Below, in pieces: positions 1-9,139 of a stretch of 64,000 nt of DNA. The notes beneath the pieces are model-generated. The model saw only the letters and a program-made list of their open reading frames with translations. It was not told the DNA's origin and did not search any database. The DNA comes from Rhizobium esperanzae (lineage in GTDB: Bacteria > Pseudomonadota > Alphaproteobacteria > Rhizobiales > Rhizobiaceae): the NCBI RefSeq assembly GCF_014197615.1, contig NZ_JACIFY010000009.1, forward strand, positions 176,514 through 240,513, written 5' to 3'. The position numbers were made by a program, and so were the translations under genes. Positions within the stretch are counted from its first letter, which is position 1. The number at the start of each line of letters is the position of its first letter.

Positions 1-20
1 AGCCGGACGTTCGCCGCCAT
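1..20 (-). CDS. 5' end of a divergent gene, probably rhamnose catabolism (rhaD-like)
   Basis: Only the first six codons lie in the window. On the minus strand an ATG at 18-20 is preceded by a GGGAGG ribosome site at 26-31, and the frame reads M-A-A-N-V-R to the window edge. It is divergent from rhaR and shares its operator region. In R. leguminosarum the gene divergent from rhaR belongs to rhaDI (aldolase/dehydrogenase and isomerase), so rhaD is the likely identity. That comes from known gene order, because too little sequence is present to show it. Confidence 0.5.
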
Positions 21-100
21 GTCATCCTCCCATATAGGCTTGCAAGGCGCAGCGATCAGCGCGCCCTTTCGCTCACGATATCGCGCATCAAAAGTGCGCT

Positions 101-173
101 TGTCAATCGAAAACGATCAAATTCGATAATTGTGCAGCGCAATATGAAAATTTATGATCGTTTGTGATTGACA
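101..173. promoter_or_regulatory. Inverted-repeat operator and divergent rha promoters
   Basis: TGTCAATCGAAAACGATCA (101-119) is repeated in inverted orientation as TGATCGTTTGTGATTGACA (155-173), with two mismatches and 54 bp between centres. Each outer end contains a perfect -35 hexamer TTGACA: 168-173 on the plus strand for rhaR and 101-106 on the minus strand for the divergent gene. An A/T-rich ATAAAT at 192-197 could be the rhaR -10. The arrangement suggests a DeoR-type repressor (RhaR) covering both -35 boxes, possibly with looping. Confidence 0.7.
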
Positions 174-220
174 GTCTTTAACGGATACGAAATAAATATG
201 ACAAGAGGAGGAGGAGCCCA

Positions 221-1033
221 ATGCACGAACGCGAACGTCATCGCATTATCTTAAGCGCCGTTCAGGAAAAGTCCGTCGTCACGATCCAGGACATTTCCGA
301 ATTGACGGAAGCTTCTGAAGCGACAATCAGGCGCGACATTGCGGCTCTTCACGTGCAGGGCAAGATCCGCCGTGTCCGCGGTGGGGCGGAGGCGGTGCAC
401 CCGCCGCAGCTCGGCAATCTCGCCGGCCGGCCCTTCCGGGTTTCAGAATCAGTCAACATCGATAAAAAGCGCGCAATTGCGCGCGCCGCCGTCGAACTCT
501 GCGAGGCCGGCGACGCCATCATCATCAATGGCGGCACGACGACCTTCCAGATGGTGCATTATATGGCCGGCCACCGCCTGCAGGTGATGACCAACTCATT
601 CGCCATTGCCGAACATCTGGTGAAGCATTCGAAAAACACCGTGACGGTGCCGGGCGGCGCGATCTATCGCGAGCAGAGCCTGATCCTGTCGCCTTTCGAC
701 AATGACGCGATCCGCAATTTTTATGCGCGGCGCATGTTCATCGGCGCGCAGGGCGTCGGCCCGCTCGGCATCATGGAGGCGGACGCCCTCATCATCCAGA
801 GCGAGCAGAAGCTGATGCACCAGGCCGACGAACTCGTCGTCATGGCCGATTCAAGCAAATTCAATCGCCGGTCGAGCCTCATTCTCTGCGCGCTCGACCG
901 CGTCTCTGCGATCATCACCGATGACGGGATTTCGGAAGAGGCAGCTCGCATGGTCGAGAATGCCGGCGTCCGGCTCATTGTCGCGACCCCGGTGGCGCAG
1001 CTTGCGAAGGAGGATTCCTCGTCGGTCGCATGA
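221..1033 (+). CDS. rhaR: DeoR-family transcriptional regulator RhaR
   Basis: This 270-residue protein has an N-terminal DeoR-type winged helix-turn-helix (about residues 5-60, with the family pattern A-T-I-R-R-D-I) and a C-terminal sugar-phosphate sensor domain (about 85-250) that includes N-G-G-T-T. The start follows a strong GAGGAGGAG ribosome site. It is the first gene of a rhamnose operon, as in R. leguminosarum, where RhaR is the negative regulator. Likely targets are the inverted repeats immediately upstream, so it probably also controls itself. The family is certain; the name rests on the operon. Confidence 0.9.
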   Translation: MHERERHRIILSAVQEKSVVTIQDISELTEASEATIRRDIAALHVQGKIRRVRGGAEAVHPPQLGNLAGRPFRVSESVNIDKKRAIARAAVELCEAGDAIIINGGTTTFQMVHYMAGHRLQVMTNSFAIAEHLVKHSKNTVTVPGGAIYREQSLILSPFDNDAIRNFYARRMFIGAQGVGPLGIMEADALIIQSEQKLMHQADELVVMADSSKFNRRSSLILCALDRVSAIITDDGISEEAARMVENAGVRLIVATPVAQLAKEDSSSVA

Positions 1034-1081
1034 AGCGCCGCCGGGGTGTGGAAGTCTAAATCTTAATGGGAGGAAAGTGAC

Positions 1082-2077
1082 ATGAAATTCGCGAAAACAC
1101 TGGCGCTCGGCGCAGCGCTCGCCGTCGCCATGATGGCCGGCACTGCCAGCGCCAAGGACATCAAGATCGGCCTCGTCGTCAAGTCGCTCGGCAACGGCTT
1201 CTTCGACGCCGCCAACAAGGGTGCCCAGGAAGCCGCCAAGGAACTCGGCGGCGTAGAAGTGATCTACACCGGCCCGACCTCGACGACGGCCGAAGGCCAG
1301 ATCGAAGTGATCAACTCGCTGATCGCTCAGGGCGTCGATGCCATCGCCGTTTCGGCCAATGACCCCGACGCGCTCGTTCCGGCGCTGAAGAAGGCGACCC
1401 AGCGCGGCATCAAGGTGATCTCCTGGGATTCCGGTGTCGCACCGGAAGGCCGTATCCTGCAGCTCAACCCGTCCTCCAACGAGCTGATCGGCAAGATGTG
1501 CCTGACGCTCGTCAAGGACCACCTCGAAGGCGGCAAGGGTGACTTCGCCATCCTGTCGGCCACGACCACCTCGACCAACCAGAACATCTGGATCGACCAG
1601 ATGAAGAAGCAGCTCAAGGATTTTGCCGGCCTCAACCTGGTCACCACCGTCTATGGCGACGACCTCTCCGACAAGTCCTATCGTGAAGCCGAAGGCCTGC
1701 TGAAGTCCAACCCGAACGTCAAGGTCATCGTCGCTCCGACGACGGTCGGCGTTCTCGCCGCTTCCAAGGTGGTCGAAGACAAGGGTCTCGTCGGCAAGGT
1801 CTACGTGACCGGTCTCGGCCTGCCGTCCGAAATGGCCGGCGCGATCAAGTCGGGCGCCACGAAGGAATTCGCCATCTGGAACCCGATCGATCTCGGCTAC
1901 TCCGCCACCCAGATCGCCTATCGCCTCGTCAAGGGCGAGACCGACGGCAAGCCGGGCAGCGAAATCGCCGCCGGCCGCATGGGCAAGATCAAGGTCGGCG
2001 ACAACGGCGAAGCCGCCATGGCCGATCCCTTCGTCTACAACGCTTCGAACATCGACCAGTTCTCCAAGGTCTTCTGA
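1082..2077 (+). CDS. rhaS: Rhamnose ABC transporter substrate-binding protein RhaS
   Basis: This is a 331-residue periplasmic binding protein of the ribose/rhamnose class (Peripla_BP_4). The signal peptide covers residues 1-24, with an A-S-A cleavage site, and the mature protein starts K-D-I-K-I-G-L-V-V. It captures L-rhamnose for the RhaT/P/Q importer. It lies 48 bp after rhaR behind GGAGG. A 9-bp hairpin follows its stop codon, which commonly keeps binding-protein mRNA more abundant than that of the permease. Rhamnose specificity is inferred from the mutarotase and kinase in the same operon. Confidence 0.9.
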   Translation: MKFAKTLALGAALAVAMMAGTASAKDIKIGLVVKSLGNGFFDAANKGAQEAAKELGGVEVIYTGPTSTTAEGQIEVINSLIAQGVDAIAVSANDPDALVPALKKATQRGIKVISWDSGVAPEGRILQLNPSSNELIGKMCLTLVKDHLEGGKGDFAILSATTTSTNQNIWIDQMKKQLKDFAGLNLVTTVYGDDLSDKSYREAEGLLKSNPNVKVIVAPTTVGVLAASKVVEDKGLVGKVYVTGLGLPSEMAGAIKSGATKEFAIWNPIDLGYSATQIAYRLVKGETDGKPGSEIAAGRMGKIKVGDNGEAAMADPFVYNASNIDQFSKVF

Positions 2078-2098
2078 TCCGAAGCAGCTCTATAAAAG

Positions 2099-2122
2099 CC
2101 CGGCGGCCTGATAGCCGCCGGG
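2099..2122 (+). promoter_or_regulatory. Hairpin between rhaS and rhaT
   Basis: CCCGGCGGC (2099-2107) and GCCGCCGGG (2114-2122) form a perfect 9-bp stem with a 6-nt loop. No U-run follows, so it is more likely an mRNA-stabilising or partial-attenuation structure than a full terminator. Confidence 0.6.
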
Positions 2123-2150
2123 ATTTCTCATTCGACACTGGTAGAAGCCG

Positions 2151-3686
2151 ATGAACGCCGCCTTTCAACAATCCGTCACGGACAGCAAAACCGGAAATGC
2201 TCCCGCCATTCTGGAAATGCGCGGCATCTCCCAGATCTTTCCTGGCGTGAAAGCGCTCGACAATGTCAGCATCGCGCTTCACCCCGGCACGGTCACCGCG
2301 CTGATCGGCGAAAACGGCGCCGGCAAGTCGACGCTCGTCAAGATCCTGACCGGCATCTACAGGCCGAACGAAGGCGAGATCCTGGTCGACGGCAGGACAG
2401 TGACCTTCGCCAGCGCCCAGGCGGCGATCGATGCCGGCGTCACCGCCATCCATCAGGAAACCGTGCTGTTCGACGAACTGACGGTCGCCGAAAACATCTT
2501 CCTCGGCCATGCGCCGCGCACGCGCTTTCGCACCATCGACTGGCAGGTGATGAACAGCCGCTCGAAGACGCTGCTGACCGCGCTTGAAAGCAATATCGAT
2601 CCGACGATCCGGCTGAAGGACCTCTCGATTGCGCAGCGCCACCTGGTGGCGATTGCCCGCGCTCTGTCGATCGAGGCCCGCATCGTCATCATGGACGAAC
2701 CGACGGCCGCCCTCTCCCGCAAGGAGATCGACGATCTCTTCCGCATCATCAAGGGCCTGAAGGAACAGGGCAAGGCGATCCTGTTCATCAGCCACAAGTT
2801 CGACGAGCTTTACGAGATCGCCGACGATTTCGTCGTCTTTCGCGACGGCCGCGCCATCGGCCAGGGCCGGCTCAAGGAAACGCCGCAGGACGAGATCGTC
2901 CGCATGATGGTCGGCCGCGACGTCGAGAACGCCTTTCCGAAGATCGACGTGGCGATCGGCGCTCCGGTGCTCGACGTGGAAAAATACAGCCACCGCACCG
3001 AATTCCGCGATATTTCGCTGACCTTGCGCAAGGGCGAGATTCTCGGCATCTACGGTCTGATCGGCGCCGGACGGTCGGAACTCGCACAGTCGCTCTTCGG
3101 CATCACCCGGCCGCTCTCCGGCAGGCTGACGCTGGAAGGCCGGGAGATTTCGATCAATTCGCCGCATGATGCGATCCGCGCCGGCATCGTCTACGTGCCG
3201 GAAGAGCGCGGCCGACACGGCCTGGCGCTGCCGATGCCGATCTATCAGAACATGACGCTGCCGTCGCTGGCACGCACCTCGCGCAAGGGCTTCCTGCAGG
3301 CGGCGGAAGAATTCGCGCTCGCCCGCAAATATGCCGAGCGGCTGGATCTGCGCGCCGCCGCCCTCTCCGTGCCGGTCGGCACGCTGTCGGGCGGCAACCA
3401 GCAGAAGGTCGTCATCGGCAAGTGGCTCGCCACCATGCCCAAGGTCATCATCCTCGATGAACCCACAAAGGGCATCGACATCGGCTCGAAGGCCGCCGTG
3501 CACGGCTTCATCAGCGAGCTTGCCGCAGAAGGCCTCTCCATCATCATGATCTCTTCCGAATTGCCTGAAATCATCGGCATGTCGGACCGGGTGCTTGTCA
3601 TGAAGGAAGGCCTGTCGGCCGGGCTCTTCGAGCGCGATCAGCTTTCGCCGGAAGCGCTGGTGCGCGCGGCGACCGGAAATGCATGA
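2151..3686 (+). CDS. rhaT: Rhamnose ABC transporter ATP-binding protein RhaT
   Basis: This 511-residue double ATPase has the RbsA/XylG layout. The N-terminal ABC domain has Walker A G-E-N-G-A-G-K-S-T at residues 53-61 and Walker B I-V-I-M-D-E-P. The C-terminal half has a degenerate Walker A (G-L-I-G-A-G-R-S-E), as is normal for CUT2 sugar importers, and a signature L-S-G-G-N-Q-Q-K. It powers import through RhaP/RhaQ. It overlaps or nearly touches rhaP, depending on which rhaP start is used. The symbol follows the R. leguminosarum scheme and is unrelated to the E. coli RhaT symporter. Confidence 0.92.
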   Translation: MNAAFQQSVTDSKTGNAPAILEMRGISQIFPGVKALDNVSIALHPGTVTALIGENGAGKSTLVKILTGIYRPNEGEILVDGRTVTFASAQAAIDAGVTAIHQETVLFDELTVAENIFLGHAPRTRFRTIDWQVMNSRSKTLLTALESNIDPTIRLKDLSIAQRHLVAIARALSIEARIVIMDEPTAALSRKEIDDLFRIIKGLKEQGKAILFISHKFDELYEIADDFVVFRDGRAIGQGRLKETPQDEIVRMMVGRDVENAFPKIDVAIGAPVLDVEKYSHRTEFRDISLTLRKGEILGIYGLIGAGRSELAQSLFGITRPLSGRLTLEGREISINSPHDAIRAGIVYVPEERGRHGLALPMPIYQNMTLPSLARTSRKGFLQAAEEFALARKYAERLDLRAAALSVPVGTLSGGNQQKVVIGKWLATMPKVIILDEPTKGIDIGSKAAVHGFISELAAEGLSIIMISSELPEIIGMSDRVLVMKEGLSAGLFERDQLSPEALVRAATGNA

Positions 3687-3696
3687 GGTGATGGGC

Positions 3697-4686
3697 ATGG
3701 CCAAACTGATCAGAAAACGCGAAACCCTGCTCTTTGCCATCATCGTGCTGATGATCGGCATCTTCTCGACACGGGCCGCCGATTTCGCCACACCGGATAA
3801 TCTCGCCGGCATCTTCAACGACACGGCGATCCTCATCATTCTGGCGCTTGCCCAGATGACGGTCATCCTGACGAAATCGATCGATCTCTCGGTTGCCGCC
3901 AATCTCGCCTTTACCGGCATGGCGATCGCGATGATGAACGCCGCCTTTCCCGGCCTGCCGCTGATCATGCTGATCCTCGCCGCGGTCGTGATCGGTGCGG
4001 TCCTCGGCACCATCAACGGCTTCCTGGTCTGGCGCCTCGAAATCCCGCCGATCGTCGTCACCCTCGGCACGCTCACCATCTATCGCGGCATGGCCTTCGT
4101 GCTCTCGGGCGGCGCCTGGGTGAACGCCCACCAGATGACGCCGACCTTCCTCGCTGTTCCCCGCACGCCGATCCTCGGCCTGCCGGTGCTGGGCTGGGTT
4201 GCGATTATCATCGTCGCGCTGATGTACATGCTGCTGCGCTACAGCCCGTTCGGCCGCTCGGCCTATGCGACCGGCGGCAATCCGACGGCTGCCGTCTATG
4301 CCGGCATCGATACCGGCCGGACGAAATTCCTGGCCTTCGTGCTCTCGGGCGCGCTCGCCGGCCTTTCCAGCTATCTCTGGGTTTCGCGTTATGCGGTTGC
4401 CTATGTCGATATCGCCAATGGCTTCGAACTCGACAGCGTCGCGGCCTGCGTCATCGGCGGCATCTCCATTGCCGGCGGCGTCGGCTCGGTCGCCGGCACC
4501 GTGCTCGGTGCGCTGTTCCTCGGCGTCATCAAGAACGCCCTGCCGGTCATCGGCATTTCGCCCTTCACGCAGATGGCGATCTCCGGCACCGTCATCATCC
4601 TCGCCGTCGTCTTCAACGCAAGGCGCGAGCGCAATCGAGGCCGCATCATCCTGCGTGACCGCGCAGCAGCGGAGGTCGCAGCATGA
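3697..4686 (+). CDS. rhaP: Rhamnose ABC transporter permease RhaP
   Basis: A 329-residue polytopic membrane protein of the CUT2 permease family (BPD_transp_2), with about 8-10 hydrophobic segments and the family segment T-K-S-I-D-L-S-V. I chose the ATG at 3697 because GAGG at 3685-3688 sits 8 nt upstream; in-frame ATGs at 3679 and 3691 are alternatives, and 3679 would overlap the rhaT stop. It pairs with RhaQ to form the membrane channel. Confidence 0.9.
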   Translation: MAKLIRKRETLLFAIIVLMIGIFSTRAADFATPDNLAGIFNDTAILIILALAQMTVILTKSIDLSVAANLAFTGMAIAMMNAAFPGLPLIMLILAAVVIGAVLGTINGFLVWRLEIPPIVVTLGTLTIYRGMAFVLSGGAWVNAHQMTPTFLAVPRTPILGLPVLGWVAIIIVALMYMLLRYSPFGRSAYATGGNPTAAVYAGIDTGRTKFLAFVLSGALAGLSSYLWVSRYAVAYVDIANGFELDSVAACVIGGISIAGGVGSVAGTVLGALFLGVIKNALPVIGISPFTQMAISGTVIILAVVFNARRERNRGRIILRDRAAAEVAA

Positions 4687-5693
4687 GCACCGTTTCTTCA
4701 ACACCCGAAAAACGGGTCATTCCCGATCGTCTCGGCACGCCGTTCAAGCGCATCATGTCGAGCTGGGAAGTGCTTCTCTTCGGTGTCGCCGTCCTGATCT
4801 TCATCTTCAATTCCGTGGCCTCGCCCTATTTCCTCGATGCCTGGAACCTCTCGGACGCCACCTTCAACTTCACCGAAAAGGCGATGATCGCCTTTGCCAT
4901 GGCGCTGCTCGTCATCTCGGGCGAAATCGACCTCTCGGTCGCCGCGATCATCGCGCTCGCCTCGACGGCAATGGGGGCGGCGGCGCAACTCGGCGTCGGC
5001 ACGCCGGGCCTGGTATTGATCGGCATCGGCACCGGGCTTGCCTGCGGCATCTTCAACGGCGTGCTGGTTTCGGTGCTGAAACTGCCGTCGATCGTCGTCA
5101 CCATCGGCACGATGAGCCTGTTCCGCGGCATTTCCTATATCGTGCTCGGCGACCAGGCCTACGGCAAGTACCCGGCCGATTTCGCCTATTTCGGCCAGGG
5201 CTACGTGTTCTGGGTATTTTCCTTCGAATTCGTGCTGTTCTTCGTACTGGCGATCGCCTTCGCCATCCTGCTGCATGCGACGAATTTCGGCCGGCAGGTC
5301 TGTGCGATCGGCAACAATGATTTCGCCGCCCGCTTCTCCGGCATCCCGGTCGAGCGCGTCAAATTCATTCTCTTCCTGCTGACCGGCGTCATGAGCGGCG
5401 TTGCCGCGGTCTGCCTGACCTCGCGCCTCGGCTCGACCCGGCCGTCGATCGCGCAGGGCTGGGAACTCGAAGTCGTCACCATGGTCGTGCTCGGCGGCAT
5501 CTCGATCCTCGGCGGCTCCGGCACCATCGGCGGCGTCGTCATCGCCGCCTTCGTCATGGGCCTCGTCACCTTCGGTCTCGGCCTGTTGAACGTGCCCGGC
5601 ATCGTCATGTCGATCTTCATCGGCCTGCTGCTGATCATCACGATCGCGATCCCGATCATCGCCCGCCGCATCAAGCTCATGAGCTCCCGATGA
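4683..5693 (+). CDS. rhaQ: Rhamnose ABC transporter permease RhaQ
   Basis: The second CUT2-family permease, 336 residues, with a cytoplasmic N-terminus and many hydrophobic helices. It carries S-G-E-I-D-L-S-V, which corresponds to the motif in RhaP. Its start overlaps the rhaP stop as ATGA, and its stop overlaps the rhaU start in the same way, so translation is coupled. It would form a heterodimeric channel with RhaP. Confidence 0.9.
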   Translation: MSTVSSTPEKRVIPDRLGTPFKRIMSSWEVLLFGVAVLIFIFNSVASPYFLDAWNLSDATFNFTEKAMIAFAMALLVISGEIDLSVAAIIALASTAMGAAAQLGVGTPGLVLIGIGTGLACGIFNGVLVSVLKLPSIVVTIGTMSLFRGISYIVLGDQAYGKYPADFAYFGQGYVFWVFSFEFVLFFVLAIAFAILLHATNFGRQVCAIGNNDFAARFSGIPVERVKFILFLLTGVMSGVAAVCLTSRLGSTRPSIAQGWELEVVTMVVLGGISILGGSGTIGGVVIAAFVMGLVTFGLGLLNVPGIVMSIFIGLLLIITIAIPIIARRIKLMSSR

Positions 5694-6010
5694 CTAAAGA
5701 AAAACACGCCTTCAAGATGCAGCTCAATCCCGGCATGGAAGCCGAATACCGCAAGCGGCATGACGAGATCTGGCCGGAACTGGTCGATCTCCTGCACCAG
5801 TCGGGCGCCAGCGACTATTCCATCCATCTCGACCGCGACACCAACACGCTATTCGGCGTGCTGACGCGGCCTGCCGGTCACACGATGGCGAGCCTGCCGG
5901 AGCATCCGGTCATGAAAAAATGGTGGGCTCATATGGCCGATATCATGGCGACCAATCCGGACAATTCGCCGGTTCAAAGCGACCTCGTCACCCTCTTCCA
6001 CATGCCATGA
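5690..6010 (+). CDS. rhaU: L-rhamnose mutarotase RhaU
   Basis: A 106-residue protein of the YiiL/RhaM/RhaU family, which interconverts the alpha and beta anomers of L-rhamnose. Visible family features are R-H-D-E-I-W-P-E-L with the likely catalytic histidine at residue 24, followed by a W-W pair in M-K-K-W-W-A-H-M. It is a small cytoplasmic alpha/beta-barrel dimer in characterised members. ATGA overlaps join it to rhaQ upstream and rhaK downstream. This gene makes rhamnose the most likely substrate of the operon. Confidence 0.92.
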   Translation: MTKEKHAFKMQLNPGMEAEYRKRHDEIWPELVDLLHQSGASDYSIHLDRDTNTLFGVLTRPAGHTMASLPEHPVMKKWWAHMADIMATNPDNSPVQSDLVTLFHMP

Positions 6011-7386
6011 CCACCAGTTCCTATCGCCGCATCGCCGTTCTCGACATCGGCAAGACCAATGCCAAGGTCGTCGTGCTCGACAGTGGCACAGGCGCCGAGA
6101 TCGCTGTCCTGAAGCGGCCGAATATCACGATCAAGACCGGCCCCTACCCGCATTACGATATTGAGGCGCTCTGGTCCTTCGCCCTCGATGCGCTGAAGAG
6201 CCTTGCGCGCGAGCCGGGCTTCGATGCCATTTCGATCACCACCCATGGCGCCGCAGCCGCGCTGCTCGACCGGGACGGCGCGCTCGCCATGCCCGTAATC
6301 GACTACGAGCATGAATATCCGGAGGCGATCCGCGATGCCTATACGGCCTTGCGCCCCTCCTTCGGCGAAACCTTCTCGCCGCGCCTTGCGATGGGGCTCA
6401 ATGTCGGCGCGCAGTTGCACTACCAGAAGAGCGCCTTTCCGGACGACTTCGCTAACGTCGCAACCATCCTCACCTATGCGCAATACTGGACGGCGCGGCT
6501 GACCGGTGTTGCCGCCAATGAACTGACCTCGCTCGGCTGCCATACCGACCTCTGGAACCCGAAAACATCAGACTATTCCTCGCTCGTCGACAAGCTCGGC
6601 ATCGGCGAGTTGATGGCGCCGATCCGTTCGGCTTTCGATACGCTCGGCCCGGTCCTGCCCGAGATTGCCGCCGCGCTCGGGCTTTCAGCACCGGTACCGG
6701 TCTATTGCGGCATCCACGATTCCAACGCCTCGCTGCTGCCGCATCTCGTTCATCGGGAAGCGCCCTTCGCCGTCGTCTCCACAGGCACGTGGGTGATCAA
6801 TTTCGGCGTCGGCGGCGATCTCGATCATCTCGATCCGGGCCGCGATGCGCTCGCCAATGTCGATGCCTATGGTCGCGCCGTTCCCTCCTCGCGTTTCATG
6901 GGCGGGCGGGAATTCGAGATCCTTTCGGCCGAAATCGGCCCTGTCGACGAAACAGCCGCGCAGGCGGCGATCGGCGCCGTCATCGACAAGAACATCATGC
7001 TGCTTGCCAATATCGCCTCCGGTTCGGGACCGTTTCCGGGAAAGGCAAGCCGGTGGATCAATGCCGAAGAGGCAAGCCGCGAGGAGCGTTTTGCCGCCGC
7101 CTGCCTCTACCTCGCTTTGATGACCGATGCCTGTCTCGGGCTGATCGGCGCCAAAGGCCCAATCGTCGTCGAAGGTCCCTTCGCCCTGAACGGGGCCTAT
7201 CTCAAGCTGCTCGCCGCCCTCACCGGGCGCGACGTTATGGCCCTCCCGGGCTCGACCGGCACCAGCCAGGGGGCCGCCCTGCTCACCGGCATCCGGCCGG
7301 TCTCCGGCGCACAGACGCATGTTCCGCCGACCGATATTGCCGGGCTGAAGGCCTATCGCGACCGCTGGTTCGCGGCAATGGAATAG
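6007..7386 (+). CDS. rhaK: Rhamnulose/rhamnose-type sugar kinase RhaK (FGGY family)
   Basis: A 459-residue FGGY-family carbohydrate kinase. The N-terminal phosphate-binding motif is L-D-I-G-K-T-N-A-K, and V-S-T-G-T-W-V in the middle is the second nucleotide-binding motif. The ATG at 6007 overlaps the rhaU stop as ATGA; an upstream in-frame start at 5920 lies inside rhaU and is unlikely. In R. leguminosarum RhaK is needed both for rhamnose phosphorylation and for activity of the ABC transporter. It is the last gene of the operon, with no clear terminator after it. Confidence 0.9.
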   Translation: MTTSSYRRIAVLDIGKTNAKVVVLDSGTGAEIAVLKRPNITIKTGPYPHYDIEALWSFALDALKSLAREPGFDAISITTHGAAAALLDRDGALAMPVIDYEHEYPEAIRDAYTALRPSFGETFSPRLAMGLNVGAQLHYQKSAFPDDFANVATILTYAQYWTARLTGVAANELTSLGCHTDLWNPKTSDYSSLVDKLGIGELMAPIRSAFDTLGPVLPEIAAALGLSAPVPVYCGIHDSNASLLPHLVHREAPFAVVSTGTWVINFGVGGDLDHLDPGRDALANVDAYGRAVPSSRFMGGREFEILSAEIGPVDETAAQAAIGAVIDKNIMLLANIASGSGPFPGKASRWINAEEASREERFAAACLYLALMTDACLGLIGAKGPIVVEGPFALNGAYLKLLAALTGRDVMALPGSTGTSQGAALLTGIRPVSGAQTHVPPTDIAGLKAYRDRWFAAME

Positions 7387-7465
7387 GAGCTTTTCCGAGA
7401 ACGGCCCTTGTTCATGCCGGACTTGCGGTTAGTGTGCCCCTCGAAAACCAAATCGAGGATACAGC

Positions 7466-8224
7466 ATGACAGAAGCATTCGATGCCCGCGCGCTTGCAGC
7501 CAGGCTTCACAGCCTGCACCAGGCCGGCCGGCAGGAGGAAACAGGCACTTTCACGCTGCCGGCCGATCTGCATCAGGCGATGGAAGCGCAGAACCTCCTC
7601 ACGGCGGCCGACGGCATTTCCAGCAATGCCTGGAAGGTGACGGTCTCGCCGCAGGGCCAGGCGGTCGCTGCTCCGCTGCATCCCTATGCCGAAGCCGCTT
7701 CCGGTGCCGATATTGCCTGGTATCCCGGGCTGAAATTCGAGACCGAGATTGCCGTGCGTCTCGGCAAGGATCTGCCGATCCGCGCAGGCACTCCCTACAG
7801 CCGCGCCGACGTGGTCGAGGCGATCTCCACCGTTCATCTCGGTGCCGAGCTGCTGGTCAGCGCCATCCGGGAAAGTGGCGGCGTTTCCTTTCTGCTGTTT
7901 GTCGCCGACCGTCTCGGCAATAGCGGCTACGTGCTCGGCCCGCAGGTCGAAAAGAGCGCCGTCGACACCGCCGGCGGCACGCCGCTCAAGGTTACCCATG
8001 CCGGCCGCACCATCTATGACGGTCCGGCGCAGCATCCGAAGGGCGACGTTCTCACCTGGCTCGTCGATTACGCCAATGACGGCTTGCGTCCCGACACATC
8101 GCTGAAGGCAGGCGCACTGATCACGACAGGCACGTTGAGCGGCGCAATCGAGCTGGCCGAGCCCGGCGCGATCGACATCCTCTTCGGCGATGTCAGGCTG
8201 AGTTTTTCGGTGTCGAAGATTTGA
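7466..8224 (+). CDS. 2-keto-4-pentenoate hydratase / fumarylacetoacetate-hydrolase-like protein
   Basis: A 252-residue protein resembling the MhpD/2-oxopent-4-enoate hydratase branch of the FAH superfamily. It contains the metal-site-like stretch F-E-T-E-I-A-V-R-L-G-K-D-L and a C-terminal T-G-T-L-S-G-A. Members hydrate or cleave 2-oxo acids in aromatic or sugar-acid catabolism using a divalent metal. It begins 79 bp after rhaK on the same strand and could be read through from that operon, but a role in rhamnose breakdown is not shown. The substrate is unknown. Confidence 0.7.
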   Translation: MTEAFDARALAARLHSLHQAGRQEETGTFTLPADLHQAMEAQNLLTAADGISSNAWKVTVSPQGQAVAAPLHPYAEAASGADIAWYPGLKFETEIAVRLGKDLPIRAGTPYSRADVVEAISTVHLGAELLVSAIRESGGVSFLLFVADRLGNSGYVLGPQVEKSAVDTAGGTPLKVTHAGRTIYDGPAQHPKGDVLTWLVDYANDGLRPDTSLKAGALITTGTLSGAIELAEPGAIDILFGDVRLSFSVSKI

Positions 8225-8352
8225 TTGACGCCAGTTCTGCCTGCGGTCGCGACCATGCCCGCACGGCCGTCTTCACGGTCGGCAGAAAATGTTAAGTTGA
8301 CAATCCAGGTTTAGTTTTGCAGGAACCTGCAATGCGGAACCTGGAGCAGACC

Positions 8353-9132
8353 ATGCCTTCGTCTTTCCTTGCCCTGTCTGACATTACCTATGCCATCGGG
8401 CCGAAGCCGATCCTGCATGGCATCGACCTGACCCTCGATCAGGGCCGCATCTACGGCCTGGTGGGACCGAACGGCTCGGGCAAGAGCACGCTTTTGAAGA
8501 TCATCGCCCGCCAGGTCGCGCCGCAATCCGGCGCCATCTCCTTCGGCGGCAAGGCGGCGGCGGACTGGGGCGCCCGGGAATTTGCCCGGCACGTCGCCTA
8601 TATGCCGCAATTCACTCCGGCGACCGACGGGATGACCGTGCGCGAACTGGTGGCGCTCGGCCGTTTTCCCTGGCACGGCACGCTCGGCCGCTTCACCGCA
8701 ACAGATCGCAGCAAGGTCGAGGAAGCCATCGCCCGCACCGAGCTCGAGGACTTTGCCGATCGCCCCGTCGCCAACATGTCCGGCGGCGAGCGCCAGCGCG
8801 CCTGGATCGCCATGATGCTCGCCCAGGACGCCCGCTGCCTGCTGCTCGACGAACCGACATCGGCACTCGACCTTGCCCACCAGGCAGGCGTTCTCTCCCT
8901 TGTGCAGGATCTCAGCCACGAACGCGGGTTGACCGTCGTCATCGTGCTGCACGATATCAATCTTGCCGCGCGCTACTGTGACTCGATCGTCGCACTCAGC
9001 CGCGGCCGGATCATCGCCGAAGGCACGCCCGGCGATATCATGCGCGCTGAAAAGCTGCACTCGATTTTCGGTGTCAGCATGGGCGTCTTTCCGCATCCGG
9101 TTCGAAACGAGCCGGTCAGCTATCTCTTGTAG
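8353..9132 (+). CDS. Iron-siderophore/cobalamin-type ABC transporter ATP-binding protein (orphan)
   Basis: A 259-residue FecE/FhuC/BtuD-type ATPase. Walker A G-P-N-G-S-G-K-S-T is at residues 38-45, the signature is M-S-G-G-E-R-Q-R, Walker B is C-L-L-L-D-E-P-T-S-A-L-D, and the switch is V-L-H-D-I-N. The start is chosen for GGAG about 9 nt upstream; in-frame ATG 8332 and TTG 8317 are weaker. No permease, binding protein or receptor gene lies beside it, so it must work with subunits encoded elsewhere or be a remnant. It converges on mmsB with 7 bp between stops. Confidence 0.85.
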   Translation: MPSSFLALSDITYAIGPKPILHGIDLTLDQGRIYGLVGPNGSGKSTLLKIIARQVAPQSGAISFGGKAAADWGAREFARHVAYMPQFTPATDGMTVRELVALGRFPWHGTLGRFTATDRSKVEEAIARTELEDFADRPVANMSGGERQRAWIAMMLAQDARCLLLDEPTSALDLAHQAGVLSLVQDLSHERGLTVVIVLHDINLAARYCDSIVALSRGRIIAEGTPGDIMRAEKLHSIFGVSMGVFPHPVRNEPVSYLL

Positions 9133-9139
9133 GCATCGC

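Noticed and set aside
1989..4079. A 696-residue open frame on the minus strand across rhaT and rhaP
   Set aside because: It is antisense to well-identified ABC genes, rich in Arg/His/Asp as mirror frames of GC-rich genes are, and has no recognisable domain.
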